From NCBI RefSeq assembly GCF_000237925.1, contig NC_031498.1, positions 13,555,906-13,619,905 of the forward strand: 64,000 bases of DNA. The letters are read 5' to 3'. Every line of letters begins with the position of its first letter. The stretch's first letter is position 1. This DNA is from Schistosoma mansoni (lineage: Eukaryota > Platyhelminthes > Trematoda > Strigeidida > Schistosomatidae). This document shows, in pieces, positions 32,284 to 42,765 of the stretch. A program made the translations under genes and the position numbers. The notes below the pieces were generated by a model. It ran no database searches. It worked only from the letters and a program-made list of their open reading frames with translations, and had not been told where the DNA came from.

Positions 32284-32690
32284 AAAGAAAATAAAGGACG
32301 AAACGTGCGTCCTGGATTCCACTGCTAGCCACTATCCATCTTCGCTTACATTGCTTGTGAATTAAGGTTATATAGAGGCAATACGCACAGTATGCACATA
32401 TGCTAATTAGAGACTGTCCAGTTGCAGTCCTAAACATCGATGGGAAGATTCAAACAAACAATACTAAATGAATTTAAACTTCACCCCACCGCACAAGCAA
32501 GTGGCTATCAGGACTCAGTAGCTAAGAGGGTGACGCGATGGCGTTTGAAGCGAACGGTACTGTGTTCGAGTACCAGAGTGAACATCAACACTGAGATGCA
32601 GGTACATCTAGCTGACGAGTCCCAAATAGGACGAAACGCGTGTCCTGGATTCCACTGCTAGCCACTATCCATCTTTGCTTATAAAGGATA
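32284..32690 (+). repeat. Tandem (1.2-unit) Smalpha element
   Basis: The sequence GGACGAAACG.G.GTCCTGG followed by ATTCCACTGCTAGCC occurs at about 32295 and again at about 32628, a spacing of 333 bases, close to the known Smalpha monomer length. The first unit starts inside the ribozyme. Between the copies are the body (CAGTATGCACATATG, CAGTTGCAGTCCTAAAC), a tRNA-like promoter (A-box-like TAGCTAAGAGGG near 32520, B-box-like GTTCGAGTACC near 32560) and the second, complete ribozyme. Tandem arrangement is typical of hammerhead retroelements. Confidence 0.8.
32606..32650 (+). ncRNA. Smalpha hammerhead ribozyme, intact core
   Basis: Stem I ATCTAG (32606-32611) pairs with CTGGAT (32645-32650) with one U-G wobble. 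CTGACGA is at 32612-32618, stem II GTCC/GGAC at 32619-32622 with 32629-32632, GAAA at 32633-32636, loop GCGT, and GTC at 32642-32644. This is the best-preserved Smalpha ribozyme in the window. Confidence 0.85.
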
Positions 32691-32885
32691 TTACTGTTGA
32701 TGAGAATAAAAAAAAACAATGTGTATTAGGCAATGATGAATTAGAGAAACTATTTATTGATTAATATATGGGGATACATCCTTCGTTTTTTTAGAAAAAT
32801 ATAAAATACACAGTCGCTCACATTCAAACAACTTGAAAAAAATTGAATGAATTTCATTTGATAAACATCATTTTTATATATTTGT

Positions 32886-33254
32886 GTTGGGGCGATCCTG
32901 AAAATGTCTCGCAATAGACATGACAAGCTCAGGAAACATTAAGAAGCATTTTATCCAATCAGCGTTTCATTAGAAGTTTTGTTAGAAATATCGCGAAAAT
33001 GAAAAGTCATTTGTAGAGATTCTGATTGGTTGATTACTACACTACTACTATTTTTAGTAGTATTCTAGAATTTTCAGGAAAACCCAAAGACTCCTAAAGT
33101 ACTATAAAAACCCTATATTTTCTGTACATGAGTGAACCTTTGGAGTAAAGTGTTTCTCGTATATTTTGCATCTTTTCTCTCGTGTTCAAGTCGCTGTGTA
33201 GTTCTAGCTTGGGTGTTACGAGACTAGCTTCGGATGCGAATATAGCGTTCAATC
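32886..33254 (+). repeat. LTR-like sequence (solo)
   Basis: Begins near TGTTGGGGCGATCC and contains a promoter-like CTATAAAAACC (about 33104) about 30 bases upstream of CTGTACATGAGTGAACC. It ends around GCGTTCAATCA. No coding sequence is attached on either side. Ends are approximate and no target duplication was confirmed. Confidence 0.45.
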
Positions 33255-33928
33255 ACCAAGACATATCAATTTGAAGAGGAATAAATTAGGACTAATATTA
33301 AATTATTTTAATCGTCTAATACAACTACTTAAATCTACTTATAAAACAATTTTTAAAAAAAAAACTAAGATACATTTTCATTGATAAAATAGATTCATGT
33401 TTTCATTTGTGGATATATAATTAAATTCTATGAACGTAAGTTTTCCAAATGTAACTGTTATTGAAACATGATCTACTGAATATTAATAGTTCACAAACTG
33501 ACATACAGAATCAAACACATTAACTTTTACAGACAATATCATCATAATTGCCGATTCTATTATACTCGATTATTTGTTCGAACCCAATTGAAAGATACTG
33601 ATAAACTGTTATTGTTCAGATTTTTTTATGATTGACTTTAGATAGAGTATTAACTGGAATGAGTTTTTACGTAAGATTCTGACTGATAGACCAAGCTCAT
33701 AGTACACTTAAAGAGCATAATATGAATGAAATGAACAAATGAAATTATAATCAACATATAAGTTTGTTAATATAAGGATCATTATATTACACCAAGACAA
33801 ATTACCAGATTATGTTATTTTGCAACATCTAACAAAGCCTAATTTCTTAACTGTTTTGGACAAAGATTCAAGCGATCAGTATGAATTAACCATGCTGGAA
33901 TGATAACAGATCGTCTGAAAATAAATTC
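33255..33928. other. AT-rich 5' flank of receptor 2
   Basis: No feature recognised. The last 30 bases before the ATG resemble the same region upstream of the start at 46641. Confidence 0.4.
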
Positions 33929-35309
33929 ATGATGGAGGTATTTCATAAGACGGCTTTATGTACGTTATGTTGCACAAATTCAAATTTCTTCAATAACAAT
34001 AGTAATCTAATAAACATGGAAAGTGGAATGTTTAGTGAAAAGAGAAACGTATTGAACACAATTTTTTTCTCCCTTCAAATTATATCTGCCATTTTTATAT
34101 TTTGTGGTAATCTTCTAGTCATTTTAGCTGTTACCACAACTAAAATGTTCAGACGTGTAAATGATCTCTATATTGTATCACTTGCTTTGGCTGATCTACT
34201 TGTTGCAGTTCTGCTACTACCATTATTTATCATTCGACAAAACGCTGGCTATTGGCCCTATGAATCACACTATTTATGTGTGTACTGGCTGTCTTTCAAC
34301 GTGTTCTTGTGTACTGCATCAATATTAAACATATGTTGTATATCTGTGGACCGATACAATGCCATAATTCATCCCATAAAATACGTCAAGAAACATACTC
34401 ATCGCACTGCGTTAATCTTAATTAGAGGTGTATGGATTTCGTCGTTACTGGTGACGCTACCACCGTTTCTCGGCACTCAGCATCATACGGGTGTAGGACG
34501 TTGTTACATAAGAAGTGATACAGGATACAGATCTTTTATCGGAATCACAACATTTATCATCCCATTTGTATTGGTCAGCTTTATTTATATACGTATATTT
34601 TATGTTATTCGACGTCGTTCAAATGAATTAAAAACTGGAAAGCCTATATTAGACTTGAAAGAGCAAAGACATGGATCATTCAAATTGCTTTTCAATGCGA
34701 ATAATATTTATGACCATAGTTTTCGACATAAAATGAATCGCTTCAGTTTGCGTAACTCTAGTAAGATTCGATTGTTTGTAACAAATTCTACACAGTCTAA
34801 CTTATTTGTTGCATATACACCCAGAACAAAACATAAAAATGTTGAAAAAGATACTGTAAACAAGTCTCTTGTTCAAAGTACCTCTACTTCATCAGTTAAT
34901 AAACGCTCTGAACAAATAGAGCGAGTGTATTCAGAAAATTCTAGACAACACGCACAATTTATTCAGATGGTTCCAATCCCAATGTTNNNNNNNNNNNNNN
35001 NNNNNNNNNNNNNNNNNNNNNNNNNNNNNNNNNNNNNNNNNNNNNNNNNNNNNNNNNNNNNNNNNNNNNNNNNNNNNNNNNNNNNNNNNNNNNNNNNNNN
35101 NNNNNNNNNNNNNNNNNNNNNNNNNNNNNNNNNNNNNNNNNNNNNNNNNNNNNNNNNNNNNNNNNNNNNNNNNNNNNNNNNNNNNNTCTGAAGCAATTTT
35201 CATGGGCACTGGTTGGATAGCATACTTGAATAGTATGTGTAATCCATTTATATACGCATTTAGTAATACTAAGTACGCAAAAGCATTTAAACGTATGTTG
35301 CATATTTGA
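33929..35309 (+). CDS. Biogenic-amine-like class A GPCR (SmGPR-type), interrupted by an assembly gap
   Basis: The frame from ATGATGG (33929, or 33932, which aligns with the start of the paralogue at 46641) encodes TM1 to TM5 and the third loop up to 34986. After 200 N, TM7 resumes at 35187 and ends at TGA 35307-35309. Landmarks: N61, D89, C117, N124 at the position of the amine-binding Asp, D141-R142-Y143, W169, C192, P212, then NPFIY in TM7. TM5 has Thr208 but no serine pair, unlike the receptor at 24895. The paralogue at 51928-52850 has 379 bases where this gene has 200 N, and 379 rather than 200 restores the frame. The missing part would be the end of the third loop, TM6 and the last extracellular loop. 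The stop cuts the tail seven codons earlier than in the paralogue (GGA to TGA). No intron is seen. Probably functional if the gap is only technical. Confidence 0.85.
34987..35186. other. Assembly gap (200 N) inside receptor 2
   Basis: Exactly 200 N, a conventional placeholder. Comparison with 52328-52706 predicts a true length near 379 bases. Confidence 0.99.
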
Positions 35310-37620
35310 ATCAGTTCCTAAAGATTAAGAACTACAATTTTAATTGAATTTCGAATTTTAATTTAAGTGTAAATTATGCTTCTTAAGTTTTTGTATATTG
35401 TATCCTAGCAAAACAGATGGATAATAATTTTCAACCAACGTGTTTATGATTTGGTGATAAGTCAATGATAATTGAAACATATTCATCAACCAAACTACTC
35501 ATCACTGTTCATAAATTAGCTCAGATTTCTTCCAGCTAAAGTGAAAAACTTATTTATTTAGTCATCATTAAAGAGTTTATTATCAAATATATTATCAACC
35601 AGTAAATAGTGAACAAATGACATGCCAAGATTTATATTCTACCTGTACTCAGCAAAACGAAAACTCCCCGAACTCCTCTGTTTAAACACATAAAGTTTCA
35701 GCTAAATAAGTTGACAATGTTTTACTAGGAAACTAGATCTTCATGTGTATGCAACTGCAGAAAACTACTCAAACTCTCTGCAATTATTTCTAGTTGACAT
35801 AAATTACCAGAATCCAGTGATCCTGATACAGACTCACGTTTATTGTTTTCATCACCAAGATCATTAAAGTTCAAAGTTGTCCTTCCAACCACAATGGTAG
35901 TGTAACAACCAGATTTAGAAATTAGTCAGAACAAATAAATGTTTTCAAGGGGAGAGATACAGTGACCATCTGTATGGATGTTCAGTCATTAAAGAAAAAC
36001 TAAAAAGATACAGTGAAACACTGGAAATTTCTTCCTGAAATGTGAAATATAACCAGAAATGGTTTTTTGGTTTACTTTTCATGTTATTGTTCTACGTGGG
36101 TAGGTGTTGAGCTTGGTTAACATACAAGAGGCTTTGTTGTTTTAATTATGACCATATGCTTTGCTGTCTTTGTTAAATTACGTGACAGATTTAACTGATA
36201 ACAAGAAAAATATTATGTTTTAGTTAATAAACTGACTTTTATTTCATCTTTATCTGATTTAGTTTTTTAAATATTCCAATGAAATAGAGAAACATTCAAA
36301 TGATAACGTAGATAAAGAGAGATGGTTTCAGATGAAATCTTGTATCAATCAATCAATGGTTATTCTACTACATAAACTGTAAACCTTGAAACGTAACATT
36401 ATTTCATCGTCTTTTTTATATACTGACTTGACTCCATTTTTGTAATCACTTGAGTTTCGACTTAATAGGATTTCGCTCTATCGAATAGTTCCAAAATATT
36501 GATATTTATCTATAACTAAATGATTACTGAAGGTGTCAATCAACTATTCAAAATAAAATCTGTCATTCATTGCTCTAAGGAAGTGAAGTTAGTAAATGCC
36601 TTAATAAACAAGACGAAATGCTAGAAAGCAAGTAAAATTATAGATGGAATCTTTATCTGCAAATAGGAGTAAATGTATCAGGATTGATGTGAATTATCAC
36701 TGCACAGAACTGTAATCCATATTAGTATGCTTGATAATAACAATCCAAATGAAGCTGTTGATTTTAAGATGAGCGCTTCACTTGTTATTATTCTTCAGTG
36801 CGTATTTTCACAAAAGTCGTAATTGTGAGATAGATTGGATATTGTGAGTACAGTTGCTGACAAAATATAACTCCTTCAAGTCACATTTGACATTGTAAAA
36901 CTATGATGCAATCAAATATTGGTATAAAATTCAACAGTTTGGGAAGAATTATATGTTTGACATTTCATAACCTAGACTAAGATTGACCAGCATGAATTAT
37001 GCAACTAAATCAAATGTGTTTCTACAAACACACTTTGTTTGCAGAGTAAACCGAGAATATTTTGTGCAGTTCAATCATGATACAATCCAAATACAATTAA
37101 AATATCATCATTCTACAAGTGTCCACCTCAACAGTGTAAATAATCACATTCCATTATGAAACTAACATGCAAAACGTATGCGTCATGTTAGTTTAATCGT
37201 AAGTTGGGTAAAAACTATTAATTGTGTCTTTAATTCAATGTTGGTACTAATCTGTATCAAATGTATGCTTGATTTCTCACCATGAACATACTTAACTATT
37301 AAATTGTTTTCTTTTCAAAACAACATCCGACTATAAAACTAACTTGAGATTCAATGTTATGAGTAAGTAATATAAAAGTGTGATGTTAGCCATCTCTCCA
37401 CCAATGTTCAAAAAGCATATTATTTACCATTTTAGAGGGTTTTCTGTCTATTTACTGAGTGAGTGCTGAAGTTAAGAGCATATTTTTCATTGGCGATTTC
37501 ATTTCATTCATTCATGACTAACTGCAAATGTCTTCTATGATCGATACACTGCAAAGAATCTTAACTTGCCGGATGAAATAAGCAAATAAAGTGGAACTCA
37601 AAGTTTGTAATGATATCCTC
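35310..37620. other. AT-rich intergenic DNA
   Basis: The first 60 bases still resemble the 3' flank of the paralogue (52845-52885). Beyond that nothing is recognised. Confidence 0.5.
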
Positions 37621-38080
37621 TGTTATATCCTAGTTAAGACCTAAGTACGGGTAACTTCCGGGACCTATTTATAGACGATTACTCTCTATATATATTCTTA
37701 TTGTTTAACTCTTTAGTAATTGGATTGTGTTTATCTATATTCATCTTATTATAAGCTTCATTTTGACCTATAGATTATTATTATACGATTTACTGTCCGT
37801 AAATTATATTCAGTTTATTGATTATTGTCTCCCACGTTCACAGCCACATTTGGCCTGATCTTGTACAAATATTATTTTCTATTTTATGGTGTGATGCGGT
37901 CTGTCTGCCTGGCATATAAACCGAGTATGCGTGAAATAAATGATTCTCATAACAGTAGTTGTTATTGGTGTTCACGACTCAACTGGAAGGGCTAGGCGGA
38001 AAAAAGATCAATAAGGACGCTAGACTGCTCATACCGGTCGAAGTCATTGTTTTGGCACAGTGCTAGATTGGAAAAGTCGT
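37621..38080 (+). repeat. LTR-like repeat, better-preserved copy
   Basis: Pairs with 14670-15070. Contains TGTTATATCC at its presumed start, ATATAAACC (about 37913) and GAAATAAATGATT (about 37931), the promoter and polyadenylation layout of an LTR. No internal retroelement sequence adjoins it. Confidence 0.55.
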
Positions 38081-38959
38081 ATTCCGATCGGTGGATAAAT
38101 CACGTGATAAAAGCCAAGCATACGGCTTTCTTTCTTTTAAAACTCATAACATCTTCAGTGAAAATTATGTTCTTACATGAACCACTAACTCACTAAATGA
38201 GTGAAGAAAAAATACCCCAAAATGCTTGATACTGGACATATAATGAACTCTGAAAAATGAATACACTATCTATTTATGGACATCTATCAAATTGATTTGA
38301 AGAAATTCATTGTGAATAGAAACCCTAGATAGACTAGGATTTAGTTTTACAATACTACCATTGTATATTTTCCATACATTTCACATAATTACAGTATAAA
38401 TCACTCTGAAATATCCCGACATCTGTTTACAACAATATTTAATTTATCTGACAATCAATGAACATCAATATTTCTACGTCAAACTGAAATATGGATATCC
38501 TTTATGTCATTTCATTCGAAGAAACCATTGGAATTTTGTTCATCTATTGAAAGAAACTGTACAGAAATGTTTGTTTGCACCTGAAGATGATCATTTTGAT
38601 TTGTAATGAAAGTAATAGATCTATTTTCCATTTTCTAGTTTATACAGTTCGGAGAACAATCATAATCATGCATATCTGGAATTCCAATAGAGTTTTACTG
38701 AAATAACTGTAAACTTGTGGTGGAGATTACAATTACTTAAAACTTAAAATACTTTAAAACGTTGAGCTACATGACCTATTCTTACTAAATTTGTTTATCA
38801 CAACTGCAGATATAATTGTAAATTTAGTTTTGGAAAAGTGAACAGATTTTCGTGTAAACCATATGAAAACATAAAGTAACAGACGACTTCCAAATATTTG
38901 TCAGCGGTATGGTTGATCTACACAAAAAGATTATTTGACAGTAAGATTGATATGTGAGT
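38081..38959. other. AT-rich spacer
   Basis: Nothing recognised. Confidence 0.5.
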
Positions 38960-39186
38960 CATTGTCAATTAAATTTAATAAAAAAGTAGATTATTATGGA
39001 AAACAAATGATATCGACGAATAAATAAACTAGCAAACAAAATTACAGTGATGAAATAACCATTACCTAAAAAATCCAACCGTAATTTCTCACATCGTCAT
39101 TTGTTTATATGTGAAAGAAACGTATAAACTGTCAGTATTCAGACATTAACCAATAATATAAATTCGAAAATTATCATTATGATGAT
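38960..39186 (+). repeat. Segmental duplication of the upstream flank of receptor 3
   Basis: Matches 46006-46226 at about 85-90%: TCATTGTCAATTAAATTTAA, GTGAAAGAAAC, AAACTGTCAGTATTCAGAC, TTATCATTATGATGAT. At 46227 the paralogous copy continues into receptor 3. Here it continues straight into the downstream flank. Confidence 0.8.
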
Positions 39187-40140
39187 AGCTGCATACGAAA
39201 TTTGGGTATTCTTTGTGAAAATTAGAATACTGAGCAATTGGGATCTGACAGATCTACAAATAAACGAATACTACATTATGGACATATATAAGGAGAGAGA
39301 GAGACAAAGTGCAACGGGTGAACTGAAAGAACAAAACAGTCATTGTACAATTAAATGTTTTATGTTGTGTCTTATTCTGACAAAATAATACAGAACAATT
39401 TCATTCTGCTTACATCAAATTCAAATTCTTGATTGTGTCTTGTTGAAGTTGTAGCCTATTCGAGACAGGTAGTCAGTCATTAGATTATTTCAAATGTACA
39501 TGTACGTATTACAGATCTTGAAAATATTCTGATTGAACATTTCATATCTACGATATTCTGGTCATACTCGCTTTGTCAGAACTCAAGAACAGGTGAATAG
39601 ACTTTGTTGTTCAAAGCTATCAGGACAGTGAATTTAGTGTACTTGATGGTAAATGATGATTTTCATTATAATTTGCAGATTATTTCTATTTAACTGATAT
39701 TCTTTCAAAATGACCGAAGATTGTGTATTATATTTGGGGATGTAAAGTCATGAATGTCCACTGTTCAAGGGTCTCATAAAAGGATGAAACAGTAATGGTA
39801 GTCCAACATAGGTGACTTCATTATTTCAGCAAATAACAGTAATTCCTGCAACTCCATACTGAAAATTGAAGGTTTATTGTCGTCAACAATAATCAAAAAA
39901 TTACAATATCTAAATTATCAGCCTAGTTAAATTAACAGGTAGTGCATAGTTTACAAAACATTTTAGAAATTAAAATTAAACTGGCACTAAGTCATAAAAT
40001 TTCTATAAAATTGCATATATTGAAAGAAAATTTTACGATTAGACAACAAGTAGATGGAAAATATTCGGATGAGAGTAGTTAACAGATGAGTAGTTATTGT
40101 ATATCTAGATAAAATGGAGAACGGTGTAATTAAATATCGT
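39187..40140 (+). repeat. Segmental duplication of the downstream flank of receptor 3
   Basis: Matches 52859-54360, except that the other copy has an extra 0.57-kb LTR at 53137-53708. Most of the block shows scattered differences, but 39700-40100 is identical base for base to 53909-54309. No receptor sequence remains. A 69-codon frame at 39179-39388 is not preserved in the other copy. Confidence 0.85.
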
Positions 40141-42589
40141 ACAACCAGTTAATTGTCAATTGTTAATCATCAGAAAACACTTTTTTATTTGAGTCCAGTA
40201 AGAACTTGACAGGATTTATCACTTTTCTTCTGGAATAGAACAAATATTTGGAAAATAGGGTATAAAAAAGGAAATTGTAAACTACTTCAGAGAATAAATA
40301 ACCAAATTCACATTAATCCAAGTTTAAATAGTACAACGGAACAACACGAATATTAGGTAATCAATCAAAAAACAGGTCTGAATAAATCAATGTCACGTCA
40401 TTTCATTTCGATCAAAGTGAGTCATAAGCGACCGGCTCGTGATCTCAATCAAAACTCAACAATCCCCACAACCCTATACTGATAAGTCTATTCTATTGAT
40501 CTTACTGAGTATTTGTTGAAAAGTATTCACTTGTTCTTCTTACTACATGTAGTTGTGTACAACTGTTGATTCATAACATGCAAAGTGATAGTCCGTTCAT
40601 ATCATATACGACATAAAAATAGGTCAAAACTTGTAGATACCTAGTTATAATAAGTAAAAATCAAAGATGTTCTCAAGTCATAACAGTAATCAAGATTATT
40701 GATGAAAACAACAGTATTATATCTTCTCAGCAAGTAGACTGTTCACTGATTAACTGTTTTTCGATAACCAGTACATAGTGAAGAAAAGTTATACTGATAA
40801 ATCATGTTAAAAGATCCAACATAATACAATTCATGCATTTCATTTTATTTGAGTCCAGTAAGAACTTGAATTTAGAAAATTTAACTAATAGATAACAACT
40901 ATTTAATGCTTATTAAATAATATATATTCAAGTGAAGCCTCACAGAAGAATTTTACAGCATAGTTGTTTCCCGATACTTCCTTTTCCAATTCTAGATAGT
41001 TATTATTATTGAGTAAATATTATAAACAATGTGGATAAACATAAATCCTCATAACTTGACCTAAGATGTTATACTTTCAACCAGGTGATTGATATATCGT
41101 TTATTGCAGTAGTAGCTCTTTTCGTAATCTGACCACTCTATTGAAATTTGTGCATAATTCGAAACATGCATTGGGTCGAGTAAATAAACCTCTTGACACG
41201 ATATATTTAAGTTCTTCCTAGCTACATCCAATAAACTCAAACTACACAAATTAAATTTATAGCCATATATTCATATGTCATAAATTCAGTTTTAGTCATC
41301 GCAAATGATTTCATATATTGACACCCTATCCAGTATTTATAGAATTCATAGAACACACTACTTAGTACAGAATGGAGTTTTCAGCATAAAGTATTTCAAC
41401 AAGTTCCTCCTACATCTCAGAAGAAATATATCCACATGACCAAATTGAGCAATCCCAAAATGAAGAAGACAGCATATTACAGAGATAAAAAGTACGTATG
41501 TTCAAGATCAGAGAATATTGGTTAGTTAAACCGTGACAATGTTTTCATCGGCAAATTTCAATTATCCATCTACAAAGACATTCATATTAATCACAAAAGA
41601 TTTACTTCATAATATGTTAATAACCTTTGGACTGAGTGGTTTTCTTCTCGAAAGTTCAGGAACAATAGGCTCATGTGTAATCTTGGATGATGCTAAGAGC
41701 TAGTCGCCTCTTTCTTAAGTAATTGAGATGAAAACCCTCTTCGATATTGAGCAAGCAAGGAAAGATCGAGAACGAACCAAAGAAGAACTTATACCAATCA
41801 ATAAATAACACGATATCGTTTTTAAATCAGAATCCTCAGTAATTCCGAGCAAGCAGGCGCTGAAGAAACTGACATACGAATTTCCTTGAAGTTGGCGAGA
41901 AGAGGACAATATCTCCTTGAACACATTTCCTTTGAGTGTTAAAAGCAACATACTACTTCATACATACATACTGTGTTTGCTTCCAAAAATGTAATAACAC
42001 AGTCAATTCGTTTTCCATTGCTTAGTGCTCACACCAGCAAACTTGTTTCATTTCTAACTTTTTAAACCAAAATTAAAAACAGAAGTATAGTCTATAAAGT
42101 AGCATTCGGCATGCTTAACATTATTATCCATAACCGAGGTACTTCTATTTTCATTTCATTTCTGGTTATATTTCACTTCAATTTCAAAAGTTACCTGATG
42201 ATTTTATCTAACTACATTTATAATTATTATTTGTTAACTTGACATCTAGAACATTATTGACAAATGCCCAAATTCTCAACAATTAAGTTTTCAGTCTTTT
42301 ATTACAAATAACTTTGTGTTTTTCCAATTCGCTTCCCTGTTGTTATGTTCAGTAAATTATTGCTTTTATTAGGGAACGCATTGTCGATCATCGTTTTAAG
42401 AGAAGGATAGGTTCACAACTCTACAGCTTCGAGAGTAAATTCTCGGTAAAGATATCTCTTCTATGAACCACTTATCTGAATGACTTCATTTTTCCCATGA
42501 CAGTTGACGTAATTTAAATTGCTTGTGATTCGAGGTTTCTTACATTATCAGTATGGAATAGCGAAAATTGTTGAATTTCGTTGAAATCA
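40141..42589. other. AT-rich intergenic DNA with a short direct repeat
   Basis: TTTATTTGAGTCCAGTAAGA and the following AACTTGA occur at about 40185 and 40845. 40231-40290 resembles 45519-45575 (AATAGAACAA.TA.TTG.AAAATAG), probably another edge of the receptor-locus duplication. Short frames at 41061-41249 and 41715-41951 (minus) have no recognisable domain. Confidence 0.45.
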
Positions 42590-42765
42590 TGAACCGATAT
42601 AAGTTAATCAATCATTGAAAACCTAGAGGTACTGAACGGCTATTCTGTTGTAGTGTGGAACTCCACATCGATGTGAATCTGCGACTGCGAAGTCAGGAAT
42701 CGGATTCAGAACCCTTGGTCTCGCACAAACAATTAATCTGTAGACAACTAAACCGAGATTCAACT
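42590..42765 (-). repeat. Decayed hammerhead SINE
   Basis: Order and spacing match the family (ATCATGAACC, AAAACCTAGAGG, TGGAACTCCAC, TCGCACA, TAGACAACTAAACCGAGATTC on the plus strand), but the ribozyme and promoter boxes are mutated. Confidence 0.5.

Noticed and set aside
34931-35303. Minus-strand frames across the second gap
   Set aside because: Shadows of receptor 2 on the opposite strand, extended only by N.
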